From NCBI GenBank assembly GCA_030054095.1, contig JASGCO010000013.1:1-33907 (forward strand): a stretch of DNA of 33,907 nucleotides. Direction: 5' to 3'. Both the position numbers and the translations under genes were made by a program. Origin of the DNA: Sediminibacterium sp. GTDB lineage: Bacteria > Bacteroidota > Bacteroidia > B-17B0 > Aurantibacillaceae. Numbering within the stretch: the stretch's first letter is position 1; the number at the start of each line of letters is the position of its first letter. A model generated the notes under the pieces. The model saw nothing but the letters and a program-made list of their open reading frames with translations. It was not told the DNA's origin and did no database searches. Shown piece by piece: positions 16,289 through 24,748 of this stretch.

Positions 16289-17035
16289 ATGCTAAAGAAA
16301 AAGAAACTTGAAATCATACGCAAATGGTATCCTAACGCTATTACTACGCTTGATAGTGTTAATAAAGTGATTGACTACATCGAAGACAAACTGGAACTGG
16401 AACCCAGGCAAGTTATGCTGGCCGATAGTATCTGTAGCGATGATGTAAACAGTATTCAATATCCGGCAAGGGCCATGGAATTTTTGGGGCCATTTAAAAT
16501 GGGCGGATTGGATGGCTTTCCGTTTACCGGCTTAACCGGTATGGGCGCGTTTGCCAGTCATGTACCAGACGAAGGTGCCGTTTTTATTTATTACGGCCCG
16601 CACATTGGTATTACCAAGTCGGGGGTTATTGGCGAAATACACCGGTTAGGACAAAGTAAGAACAGTGGCTGTTGCGGTGCCGCCAAAGGTGCCCTCAAAA
16701 AATTAACCGAACATCAGATTGTAGCCGGAGAATTGTCGGAACTGGATTACCAGATGAATACCATTGAGCAGATTCTGTTGGCGCAAAAAGAACGGATTTT
16801 AAACGCACCATCTCCCTTATTTGAAGCAACAGAAGTCATTTACGAAGCAATAGATCAACGGATTATGGAATTGGTACACAAAACAACATACAATTGTAAA
16901 TATGTTATTCTTGCAGGAGCCATACTCATTAACAGCGATAGCGACATGGGATCTTTTACGCACATCAAAAGATTCGATATCATTAATCTGGCTACAAATG
17001 GACGGGAAGACAAAATAAATTATTTTATGGTTTAA
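16289..17035 (+). CDS. LCIB/LCIC-type beta (theta) carbonic anhydrase homologue
   Basis: A 248-aa protein resembling the limiting-CO2-inducible B/C carbonic anhydrase domain known from algae and some bacteria. The family blocks are clear: ARAMEFLGPFKMGGLDGFPF (60-79), TGMGAFASHVPDEG near 83-96 and YYGPHIGI (101-108). Candidate zinc and catalytic ligands are Cys49 and Asp51 (ICSDD), His105 (GPHIGI) and Cys129 (SGCCGAA), matching the two-Cys, one-His, one-Asp type of site. All are present, so activity (CO2 to bicarbonate) is plausible. It has no signal peptide and should be cytosolic. It lies 29 bp before a DoxX-like gene and may head that operon. Confidence 0.85.
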   Translation: MLKKKKLEIIRKWYPNAITTLDSVNKVIDYIEDKLELEPRQVMLADSICSDDVNSIQYPARAMEFLGPFKMGGLDGFPFTGLTGMGAFASHVPDEGAVFIYYGPHIGITKSGVIGEIHRLGQSKNSGCCGAAKGALKKLTEHQIVAGELSELDYQMNTIEQILLAQKERILNAPSPLFEATEVIYEAIDQRIMELVHKTTYNCKYVILAGAILINSDSDMGSFTHIKRFDIINLATNGREDKINYFMV

Positions 17036-17064
17036 TACGTCCAAGAGCGCGATCTAATTTCTTT

Positions 17065-17451
17065 GTGAGAACGTTAATACATTACACTATCGCGTTTCTA
17101 TGGCTTATAAATGGCCTGTTCTGTAAAGTATTGAACATGGTCCCCCGGCATCAGCAAATTGTAGCGCGTTTATTGGGCAACGACCATGCGCACCTGCTCA
17201 CTATTATGATAGGCTGCGGAGAAGTACTCATGAGTATATGGATTATCAGTAGGTTTAAGCCTAAATGGTGTGGCATAACACAAATGGCATTGGTACTAAT
17301 TATGAACCTGTTGGAATTTTTTCTGGTACCCGAACTCCTGTTATGGAACCGGCTCAATCTCTTGTTCGCCCTTCTGTTTTGCATTGTTCTTTACTACCAC
17401 TACTTCCGGCGCCCGGACTTTCCAAAACACAAAAAGATAATGTACTTTTAA
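17065..17451 (+). CDS. DoxX-like family membrane protein
   Basis: A 128-aa inner-membrane protein with four predicted hydrophobic segments (about 5-20, 43-62, 70-90 and 95-112). The opening IAFLWLINGLFCKVLNMVPRHQQI is typical of the DoxX-like (DoxX_3) family, whose function is unknown. The start is GTG at 17065. It follows the carbonic anhydrase homologue by 29 bp and precedes the DUF2071 gene by 20 bp, so it is probably part of one transcript. Confidence 0.82.
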   Translation: MRTLIHYTIAFLWLINGLFCKVLNMVPRHQQIVARLLGNDHAHLLTIMIGCGEVLMSIWIISRFKPKWCGITQMALVLIMNLLEFFLVPELLLWNRLNLLFALLFCIVLYYHYFRRPDFPKHKKIMYF

Positions 17452-17471
17452 AGTAATTCATACGTATCAAG

Positions 17472-18224
17472 GTGTTTCGTTTTTTAAAGAGTCATCCCTT
17501 TGCTGTAGAAGCGTTTTTTACGCGGTCTCTGGTTATAAGCTATGCCCTTCCACTTGCCGATGTAAAAAAACTAATTCCGCCCTGCCTTGAACCTGACAGT
17601 TGGCAGGATCGCTATGGTTTTGTTGCCGCTGCCTTTGTACAAACCAAACACCTTCGCCCAAAGAGCTTTCCGCAATTTATGGGCCATGACTTTTTTCTGG
17701 CAGGATACCGTGTTTTTGTAAACTATTATACTCAAAATGGTAAACGCCTCCGGGGTCTTTATATATTAGGCTCCGAAACCGATACAAAAAAAATGGAATG
17801 GCTAGGCAACTGCTTTACAAACTACCGTTACTCCACTACCGATCTTACACTTGAAAAACGAAACAATACACTTCACCTCCGCTCTAAGCAATCTGGCATT
17901 GATTTACTGGCAGAAACCAATGGATTAGACAGTGCATTACCTTTAAACTCTCCCTTTCAAAACTGGAAAGAAGCCCGTCGTTTTGCCGGACCGCTTCCTT
18001 TTACCTTTTCGTATGATCCATACTCGCGTAAGGTACTCATCATCGAAGGGGTACGTCACAATTGGGAGCCCGAACCGGTTGAAATAAAACATGCCGATAT
18101 TGGTTTCTTTAAAACGCCCGCTTTTCAAAATGCCATTCCGGCTAACTCGTTTCAGATACAAAATGTACCCTATTACTGGAAGAAAGGAAAAACAGACGTA
18201 TGGAAACCCCATCAGATACAATGA
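17472..18224 (+). CDS. DUF2071 family protein
   Basis: A 250-aa protein of the DUF2071 family (YqjF-like, related in fold to acetoacetate decarboxylase). Seen: an N-terminal block on binding/placement (YALPLADVKKLIPPCLEPD), FVAAAFVQTKHLRP, GYRVFVNYYTQNGKRLRGLYIL, and a C-terminal VRHNWEPEPVEIKHADIGFF. No enzyme activity can be assigned. The start is GTG at 17472. Its TGA overlaps the ATG of the next gene (ATGA), a sign of translational coupling. Confidence 0.85.
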   Translation: MFRFLKSHPFAVEAFFTRSLVISYALPLADVKKLIPPCLEPDSWQDRYGFVAAAFVQTKHLRPKSFPQFMGHDFFLAGYRVFVNYYTQNGKRLRGLYILGSETDTKKMEWLGNCFTNYRYSTTDLTLEKRNNTLHLRSKQSGIDLLAETNGLDSALPLNSPFQNWKEARRFAGPLPFTFSYDPYSRKVLIIEGVRHNWEPEPVEIKHADIGFFKTPAFQNAIPANSFQIQNVPYYWKKGKTDVWKPHQIQ

Positions 18225-18997
18225 ATCTGAAAAGAAGCGCATTTCACGGTGTTGGTAATATTATCCGTTTTAACTGGCACTTGTATATTATAGCACTTAT
18301 TATTAGCTGTGGCTTACTGCTCTTAACTTGCCTCTTGCCTGCCCCGTGGCCATTTGTACTTTATATTGCATTATTGGCCAGTGCTGGTTTTACATTTTTT
18401 TCCCTGATTGTTTCCTGGTACATCTACGACAAATCCGGCTTATACTCACTGAGTTGGTTACAACTGCCCGGACTAAACACTCATTCTGTTATTACCAATA
18501 TTCACGCTGGATTCGATGAAACAAGCGCATTACTAAAAACAACATTTAACCCGCATACACTTCACGTCTTCGATTTTTATGATCCGCGTTTACATACCGA
18601 ATGGTCTGTAAAACGTGCCCGTAAAGCCTATCCGCCTTACCCGGGAACTATTTCCATTTCCACCTCCTCTATTCCCTTACCCAACGCGTCCTGTCAGTTA
18701 GTCTTTCTTATTTTTTCAGCTCACGAAATCCGTAACGAAACCGAACGCATACAGTTTTTCCGCAACCTAAAACACATCCTTCAACCCGGTGGGGCTATCG
18801 TTGTCACCGAGCATTTACGAGATTTGCCCAATAGTCTGGCATACACTCTGGGCGTTTTTCATTTCTATAGTTTTAATACCTGGCAAAACACCTTTTCAAA
18901 GGCCGGTTTAACTATAAAAGCCAATTATAAAATCAATCCTTTTGTAAGAACCTTTATCCTTAATACGCATGATACACACTCTCCAACTAACTGGTAG
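18221..18997 (+). CDS. Membrane-anchored class I SAM methyltransferase-like protein
   Basis: A 258-aa protein with two hydrophobic helices at the N-terminus and a Rossmann-like methyltransferase domain after about residue 90. The post-motif LKHILQPGGAIVVTEHLRD and the SSIPLPNASCQLVFLIFSAHE strand-helix segment are typical. Motif I, normally a glycine-rich loop, reads LHVFDFYDP and lacks GxGxG, so SAM binding is uncertain. I chose ATG 18221 because it overlaps the upstream stop as ATGA; an in-frame ATG at 18200 is also possible. Its end overlaps the next gene by 29 bp. The substrate is unknown. Confidence 0.8.
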   Translation: MNLKRSAFHGVGNIIRFNWHLYIIALIISCGLLLLTCLLPAPWPFVLYIALLASAGFTFFSLIVSWYIYDKSGLYSLSWLQLPGLNTHSVITNIHAGFDETSALLKTTFNPHTLHVFDFYDPRLHTEWSVKRARKAYPPYPGTISISTSSIPLPNASCQLVFLIFSAHEIRNETERIQFFRNLKHILQPGGAIVVTEHLRDLPNSLAYTLGVFHFYSFNTWQNTFSKAGLTIKANYKINPFVRTFILNTHDTHSPTNW

Positions 18998-19364
18998 CTT
19001 ACTTATTGTTCTCGCGCTGGTGCATGGCACTTTCCCGTCCTACTTTAAATGGAAAAGTGACCTGAAGCCACTGAGCCTTATCAATCGTCAGATGATGTAT
19101 GTGCATACGTTTTTTATTGCCTTAACCGTTTTGCTGATGGGTTTACTGTGCTTAACGCAAAGTGAAGCCTTAATTAACACTGCTCTTGGGAAAGTGATGA
19201 ATGCCGGAATGTGCTTTTTCTGGTTGTGCCGCCTAATCGTTCAGTTTTGGGGATATTCTCCTCAACTCTGGAAAGGGAAAACCTTTGAAACCACAATTCA
19301 CGTGCTGTTCAGCCTGCTATGGTGTTTCCTGACCCTATTGTTTGGCTATCTCGCAATTTGTTAA
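18969..19364 (+). CDS. Small polytopic membrane protein of unknown function
   Basis: A 131-aa protein with about four transmembrane segments (5-22, 44-64, 75-92 and 108-130). I recognise no named family. Its start lies 29 bp inside the methyltransferase-like gene, so translation is coupled. It is the last gene of the tight run beginning at 17065, and the next gene (DUF2975) has its own promoter. Confidence 0.75.
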   Translation: MIHTLQLTGSLLIVLALVHGTFPSYFKWKSDLKPLSLINRQMMYVHTFFIALTVLLMGLLCLTQSEALINTALGKVMNAGMCFFWLCRLIVQFWGYSPQLWKGKTFETTIHVLFSLLWCFLTLLFGYLAIC

Positions 19365-19370
19365 ATTTTA

Positions 19371-19399
19371 AATTAATTATTGTAAAACAATAATTAATT
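19371..19399. promoter_or_regulatory. Perfect palindrome, candidate operator of the XRE regulator
   Basis: AATTAATTATTG (19371-19382) and CAATAATTAATT (19388-19399) are perfect inverse copies around TAAAA. It lies directly upstream of the -7 box, and its left arm includes the possible -33 TTG (19380-19382). This placement is what one expects for autoregulation by the HTH protein encoded at 19942-20145. Binding is inferred. Confidence 0.6.
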
Positions 19400-19408
19400 A
19401 TACATTTG
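19380..19408 (+). promoter_or_regulatory. Bacteroidota-type promoter of the DUF2975/XRE pair
   Basis: TACATTTG at 19401-19408 matches the -7 consensus TAnnTTTG exactly, with TTG at 19380-19382 as a -33 element 18 bases upstream. Transcription would start about 10 bases before the ATG at 19424. This excludes the in-frame TTG at 19406 as the start codon. Confidence 0.6.
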
Positions 19409-19423
19409 CAGAAAATACTGAAC

Positions 19424-19939
19424 ATGAAATATACTTCTGTCATTTCTAAACTACTATTTTACTTTTTCCGCTTTCTGGCCATTGTGTACCTGGGGGGCTT
19501 TACCATTTCGCTCATCGCTTTAGTTAGCGGATGGGGACTCATCATTGAAAAAGAAATATATTTTATCGTAAATCTTCCCTTTACCAACATTGGTATTTTA
19601 CGGGGCGATTTTAATTTGTCCTATATCATTTTTATGTTTCTGGGGCCACTGGGATTATACGGCTTGTTCTTCCTTTTACTTAGCAACACCATCCGCGCGT
19701 TTTTTCAGCCTAAACTATTTACCGAAACCGGTGTAAAGCATTTAAAACGCTTTTATCTGGCCAATGTTTGCATTCCAGGACTATTTATACTCTTTACCAG
19801 TTTCTTTTGTCCAGTAGAAAGTCCAACCTCCGAACTATTGATCCTGTTGCACCTGGTCATTGGCCTCTTCGCCTTTTTACTGGCGGCTATTTTTAAACAA
19901 GGACTTAAATTACAGAACGAACAAGATTTATTCATCTGA
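19424..19939 (+). CDS. DUF2975 membrane protein
   Basis: A 171-aa protein with four predicted membrane segments (about 8-38, 60-85, 110-128 and 138-158). The layout and the partner gene match DUF2975, a family of unknown function nearly always encoded next to a small XRE-type repressor. The start at 19424 is chosen because a TTG six codons earlier lies within the -7 box. The HTH gene follows after 2 bases. Confidence 0.8.
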   Translation: MKYTSVISKLLFYFFRFLAIVYLGGFTISLIALVSGWGLIIEKEIYFIVNLPFTNIGILRGDFNLSYIIFMFLGPLGLYGLFFLLLSNTIRAFFQPKLFTETGVKHLKRFYLANVCIPGLFILFTSFFCPVESPTSELLILLHLVIGLFAFLLAAIFKQGLKLQNEQDLFI

Positions 19940-19941
19940 TC

Positions 19942-20145
19942 ATGCCAATTATTGTAAACATAGATGTGATGCTGGCCAAACGAAAAATGCAAAGCAAAGA
20001 ATTGGCAGAAAAGCTAGACATTACACCCGCTAACCTGTCCATTTTAAAAACAGGAAAAGCGAAAGGGATACGCTTCGATACACTCGAAGCCATTTGCAGC
20101 ATACTAAACTGTCAGCCGGGCGATATACTGGAATTCGTTCCTTAA
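19942..20145 (+). CDS. XRE-family HTH regulator (YozG-like)
   Basis: A 67-aa protein that is almost only a helix-turn-helix of the Cro/C1 type (MLAKRKMQSKELAEKLDIT, then LSILKTGKAKGIRFDTLEAI and CSILNCQPGDILEFVP). It starts 2 bases after the DUF2975 stop. In related pairs the HTH protein represses its own operon, which fits the palindrome over the upstream promoter. Confidence 0.92.
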   Translation: MPIIVNIDVMLAKRKMQSKELAEKLDITPANLSILKTGKAKGIRFDTLEAICSILNCQPGDILEFVP

Positions 20146-20302
20146 AGCCCGGCAGAACAAAGCTCTGCGCTAACATAAATACCCCATATACCAGGTGCTG
20201 AAACCGGTTCGGCCCTGCCCTGCTTTTTATTTTACTGAGTGCCGTTGAAACAGCATTTTCATGCGCTCATTTTAAACCTTCTCATCTGAGGAGTGGAAAT
20301 GT

Positions 20303-20321
20303 ATTGCCATAATCCGGGATA
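20303..20321. repeat. Solo terminus of palindromic element R2
   Basis: The string ATTGCCATAATCCGGGATA matches one inverted terminus of the R2 elements at 729-899 and 29429-29598, with one inserted base. No second terminus was found within the 226-bp spacer, so this may be a relic or coincidence. Confidence 0.4.
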
Positions 20322-20371
20322 ACCATAACTCAAATACTGCCTACGCTTAAACATTTAAAATCTGTTATACA

Positions 20372-21259
20372 ATGAACACTTTAGAAATACAGCACTTAAC
20401 CAAAACCTACAGCAACGGCGTAAAAGCCATTGACCACCTTTCATTAACCATTCAAAATGGTATGTTTGGCTTACTGGGACCCAACGGTGCCGGAAAATCG
20501 AGTCTGATGAAAACCATCGCGGGTTTACAAACAGCCGATAGCGGACACATTTTCTTTAACGGCACCGATGTCCTGCAACAGCCTCATCACATTAAACAGC
20601 ATCTGGGTTTTCTGCCACAGGATTTTGGTGTTTATACCAGAACCAGCGCTTACGATTTACTGAAACACATGGCCCTGCTAAAAGGCTTGCCCCATTCGCG
20701 GCAAACCAAAGAACACCTGCTTTACCTGCTCGAAAAAGTAAACCTCAGCGCGCAGAAACACAAAGACGTGCATACCTTTTCGGGAGGCATGCGCCAGCGT
20801 TTTGGCATTGCGCAGGCCCTTATCGGAAACCCTAAAATTATTATTGTAGATGAACCTACCGCCGGACTCGATCCCGAAGAACGCCACCGCTTCAACAATC
20901 TGTTAAGTGAAATAGGCGAAGAGGTAATTGTTATTCTCTCCACACACCTCGTAGAAGATGTAAGCAACCTGTGTACACGTATGGCCATTATTCAAAACGG
21001 CCGGATGTTAGTGCAGGGCCATCCCCATCACCTCATCCAATCTCTTCAGGGCAAAGTGTGGCAAAAACACATCCACAAAAACGACTTACCCTTGTATCAA
21101 AAAACCCATCAGGCAATTACCACCCGCTTAAACGCCGGAACACTCCACCTGCTCGTTTACGCCAACGAGCATCCGGGACAGGGATTCGAAAGCATTCCTG
21201 CCGATCTGGAACACGTTTATTTCACCTGTATTCATCACCATTACATCCCACAAGTATGA
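20372..21259 (+). CDS. ABC transporter ATP-binding protein
   Basis: A 295-aa ATPase that would power the fused permease encoded next. Walker A is GPNGAGKS (36-43, Lys42), the Q-loop is in FLPQDFGV, the signature is FSGGMRQR, Walker B is IIIVDEPTAGLDP and the H-loop is in STHLVED. The order and the GMRQR signature fit ABC-2 type exporters. The last 80 residues are a variable accessory tail. Its TGA overlaps the ATG of the permease gene as ATGA. Confidence 0.95.
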   Translation: MNTLEIQHLTKTYSNGVKAIDHLSLTIQNGMFGLLGPNGAGKSSLMKTIAGLQTADSGHIFFNGTDVLQQPHHIKQHLGFLPQDFGVYTRTSAYDLLKHMALLKGLPHSRQTKEHLLYLLEKVNLSAQKHKDVHTFSGGMRQRFGIAQALIGNPKIIIVDEPTAGLDPEERHRFNNLLSEIGEEVIVILSTHLVEDVSNLCTRMAIIQNGRMLVQGHPHHLIQSLQGKVWQKHIHKNDLPLYQKTHQAITTRLNAGTLHLLVYANEHPGQGFESIPADLEHVYFTCIHHHYIPQV

Positions 21260-24200
21260 CATCATTTTTAACTTTCGAACTGGGCCGTTACCTGAAAAAA
21301 CCGTTTTTCTATCTGCCCTTACTTCTTACCCTGTGCTTAGGGCTGTTCATTGGCGCGCGACTTTCGTTCAGCGCGGGACCTTATGTATCGGCCACTTCAC
21401 CTTACGCCATCACGCAGTTAATAGGCTTACTGAGCTTATCCACCATTTTCTTCACCACCCTGTTCGGTGCGCAAATCCTTTTCCGCGAACACGATTCCGG
21501 CTTTAGCCTCCTTTTATACAGCACGCCCTTAAACGTAACTACCTATCTGTGGAGCCGCTTGCTCTGTATTTTTCTGCTCTCGCTGTTGTTTCTGGCCTTG
21601 CTCATCACAGGACTGGGCATTGGGCAACATCTATTTTCTCAACACGCCAATCAGACACCCTTTCAACTCAGGTACTACGCGCATCCCTTTTTCTGGCTGG
21701 CAACCCTTAACACGTTTTTTTGCACGGCCATCGTTTGCACTGTAGCCTGGCTGAGCCGCAACAAACTAATGGTGTATAGCGCGGGATTATTGCTCTACAT
21801 CATCTACATTATCATGTTATTGTATTCCGGCTCTCCGCTTATGGCAGGGGCTTTACCGCCCAGCGCGGAAAGTATGGCCCGCTCTGCCCTGCTCGATCCC
21901 TTTGGCTTATCGGCCTTTTACCACCAAAGTATTAACTGGTCGGTAACAGAACGTAACCACCTGCTATTTGGCTTACAGGGTCGTATGCTGGTAAACCGGC
22001 TGTCTGCTTTCAGTCTTGCCATTACCTTGTTGTTCCTTTGTTGGCGGCGCTTCCGCTTCCGCATCAACACGCCCGCCTTACGTGTCAAAAACGAAGCGCC
22101 TTTCCCGGCAACCGTAACCTCCTCTCCGCTTATGCATTCCCGCTCCCGCTATCCCACATACAACGCCCTCTGCTCGTATGTAAAAACCGATCTGCAGTTT
22201 ATCATCAAAAGTATTCCCTTTCTGGTCATCAGCCTCCTTATGATCTTTTATTTATCCGTAGAGTTGTACAGCGATCTCGATCAGGGCATCCGCTTACCCG
22301 AACACTACGCCACCTCGGGTAAAATGGTGTACCGCATCATTTCTACCTTTCACGGCATGTTCCTGTTGGTGTTGCTGTTTTATACCCAGGAATTATACCA
22401 CCGCTCCGCCACCCTGCGCTTCCAGTTAATAGAACACAGTACACCGCATGGCGCCCGTGTCTTCTTAACCGCCAAATGGTGTTCGCTTAGCGCGTTGATT
22501 TTACTCTTCACGCTTTTTATGATAGCCACCGGCATTACCTTTCAAGTGCTTTATCACTATCCTGCTATACAATGGCAGGTGTATGCCGCCGTGTTTCTCT
22601 TTAACAGTCTGCCCCTTATTCTTACGGCCGGACTTTTGCTGATCCTGCATCATCTTATTCCTAACCGTTATGTGGCATTAGCCGTTTCGGGCGCGTTTAC
22701 CCTGGCCACCGCTTCGGGCTTTAGTCGTCTGCTAGGCTTACATCATCCGCTCTTGCGCTTTCAAACCGCGTATCAGGGCTATTACAGCGATTTAAACGGC
22801 TGGGGGCCTTACCTTGAGGCCTTTGCGTGGAAAATGGCATTTGGCCTTACACTTACCCTGCTGCTTTTTCAACTCACACAAAACGGACGCGCGCTCTTTA
22901 AATCCCCGCGGGGATTGTCGCTTGGCATTTTATTACTCAGCTGTACTCTATTTCTGGGTCAGGCTATTCATTCCGCATGGCACCCCGTTTCAGAACAGGA
23001 ACAAATGGATGAACAGGCCGCTTACGAAAAACACTACAAACACTATCAGCACAAACCCCAGCCCCTTGTTACACACATCCAAACCTCCATCCATCTGTTT
23101 CCTGAGTGGAACGCGTATCAGATAGCAGGCACTTACACCCTGCAAAACAAGAGCGACACCAGCATTGAACACATCCTGTTTAATGGTCACGATGAACTCA
23201 CAATCGTGTACGCGCAACTGCGTACCCCGCACGAAACACTAACCATTACACATCACACACAGGAACTGCATTTAAAAAAACCACTGCGTCCCGCGGAAAC
23301 CATTACCTTACAATTTAAACTGGCCTACCAATGGAATGGTTTTAATGGCCATAAATCCTTTAATGCCATTATCGGTAACGGGTCCTTTATGCGCTTAAGC
23401 AATTACTTTCCCCGCATCGGGTATCAGGCCGACTATGAACTGGAAGAAACAAACGAACGGCAAAAACGTGGCTTACAAGCACAGGCACCTTTGGATGATG
23501 CGGAGAACGCTCCCCGGCGTTTAAACGATTTCATTTATCTGGACGCGGTGGTTAGCACAGCCCCCGACCAAACCGTTATTGGCTGCGGCGAATTAAAAAA
23601 AAGCTGGACACAACACCAACGGCGTTGCTTTCACTTCCAGACACCAGAACCCATCCCCTTCCGCTTTGGGTTTGCCTCGGGGCGCTATGCCGTTCAATCC
23701 ATGCAACACAAGGGACGAAACATAAACGTATACTACCATCCCACACATTCCGAAAACGTAGCCTACCTGCTTCAAAATGCCAAAGCCACATTAGCCTATG
23801 CCGAAGAACAGTTTGGACCCTATCCTTATACTCGCCTTTCGTTTGCTGAAATATCGGGCTTTACAGATGGGTTTAACGCAACCGCTTACCCCGGCAGCAT
23901 TTTTATGAACGAGCGCATGGCCTTTCATTGCAACATTAAGGCCGACCGCGGACAAGATGTGATTAACGAACTGGCCGGACACGAAGTAGCGCACCAATGG
24001 TGGGGCAACCAGCAGATTCACCCAGCCGAAAGCCCCGGCGCGGTTATGCTTACCGAAAGTTTTGCCATGTACACCGAACTGATGCTGCTGAAAAAAATGC
24101 ACGGCACTCGCTACATCGCCTCCCACCTGAACCTTCACGAAAGCATGTATCTGAACAACCGTGGGTACAGTCCCGAACCGCCCCTTTACAAAACCGGCCA

Positions 24201-24735
24201 CAACGATGTCTATTTGTCGTACTCTAAAGGCTTGCTTAGTATGTACCACCTGTACCGTTTATTGGGCGAAGAAAACGTAAATCACCTGCTCAAAACATTT
24301 TTACTCAATTACCGCTGGCCATCGGTAGCACCTGTTAGCCGCGATTTTTTAAACCTGCTGTACTCGCAAACTGAGCCCACACAGCATCCGCTCATTAAAG
24401 AATGGTTCGAAGAAGTGGTAACTTACGCCTTACACATAAAACCGGTTACAATCCGCCAGAACGCAAACAGCTTTTCGGCAACAGTAGCGTTAAAACTGCA
24501 ACGTTTTTTAGAAGACGGAAAAGGGCAGCAACAGGAAACACCCTTTAACGGGCACATCACATGCAGATTCCGGTTTAAAAACGGCAGCACACAAACCGTT
24601 CGTTTAAAGCTACGGAATAACAGTGTCGATACCACCCTGCTGTTGCCACAACGCCCCTTAGAACTTATTCCCGATCCGGAGTACGATTTGCTGTTGCGTA
24701 AGCGGGAGGCGACGGTGTTAATGAGTGGTTACTAA
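21256..24735 (+). CDS. ABC-2 permease fused to an M1-family aminopeptidase domain
   Basis: An 1159-aa membrane protein. About the first 575 residues hold two sets of hydrophobic helices in the pattern of ABC-2 permeases. The C-terminal part is an M1 (gluzincin) peptidase: zinc motif HEVAH (His909, Glu910, His913), third ligand Glu934 in TESFAMY and a probable catalytic Tyr in YLSYSKGLL. The spacing between HExxH and Glu is 20 residues against the usual 18. The GxMEN substrate motif is replaced by a PGSIFMNE-like segment. The frame is open further upstream, but those codons read through the ATPase gene. ATG 21256 (ATGA overlap) is the natural start. The transported substrate is unknown. Confidence 0.92.
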   Translation: MTSFLTFELGRYLKKPFFYLPLLLTLCLGLFIGARLSFSAGPYVSATSPYAITQLIGLLSLSTIFFTTLFGAQILFREHDSGFSLLLYSTPLNVTTYLWSRLLCIFLLSLLFLALLITGLGIGQHLFSQHANQTPFQLRYYAHPFFWLATLNTFFCTAIVCTVAWLSRNKLMVYSAGLLLYIIYIIMLLYSGSPLMAGALPPSAESMARSALLDPFGLSAFYHQSINWSVTERNHLLFGLQGRMLVNRLSAFSLAITLLFLCWRRFRFRINTPALRVKNEAPFPATVTSSPLMHSRSRYPTYNALCSYVKTDLQFIIKSIPFLVISLLMIFYLSVELYSDLDQGIRLPEHYATSGKMVYRIISTFHGMFLLVLLFYTQELYHRSATLRFQLIEHSTPHGARVFLTAKWCSLSALILLFTLFMIATGITFQVLYHYPAIQWQVYAAVFLFNSLPLILTAGLLLILHHLIPNRYVALAVSGAFTLATASGFSRLLGLHHPLLRFQTAYQGYYSDLNGWGPYLEAFAWKMAFGLTLTLLLFQLTQNGRALFKSPRGLSLGILLLSCTLFLGQAIHSAWHPVSEQEQMDEQAAYEKHYKHYQHKPQPLVTHIQTSIHLFPEWNAYQIAGTYTLQNKSDTSIEHILFNGHDELTIVYAQLRTPHETLTITHHTQELHLKKPLRPAETITLQFKLAYQWNGFNGHKSFNAIIGNGSFMRLSNYFPRIGYQADYELEETNERQKRGLQAQAPLDDAENAPRRLNDFIYLDAVVSTAPDQTVIGCGELKKSWTQHQRRCFHFQTPEPIPFRFGFASGRYAVQSMQHKGRNINVYYHPTHSENVAYLLQNAKATLAYAEEQFGPYPYTRLSFAEISGFTDGFNATAYPGSIFMNERMAFHCNIKADRGQDVINELAGHEVAHQWWGNQQIHPAESPGAVMLTESFAMYTELMLLKKMHGTRYIASHLNLHESMYLNNRGYSPEPPLYKTGHNDVYLSYSKGLLSMYHLYRLLGEENVNHLLKTFLLNYRWPSVAPVSRDFLNLLYSQTEPTQHPLIKEWFEEVVTYALHIKPVTIRQNANSFSATVALKLQRFLEDGKGQQQETPFNGHITCRFRFKNGSTQTVRLKLRNNSVDTTLLLPQRPLELIPDPEYDLLLRKREATVLMSGY

Positions 24736-24748
24736 GAAGTAAACCGTA

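Noticed and set aside
16037..16311. Two overlapping plus-strand frames before the carbonic anhydrase homologue
   Set aside because: They overlap in different phases, one runs into the downstream gene, and neither shows domains.
20971..21255. A 95-codon N-terminal extension of the permease/peptidase
   Set aside because: These codons read the end of the ABC ATPase gene in another frame. The ATGA overlap at 21256 is the natural start and is followed directly by a membrane-protein N-terminus.
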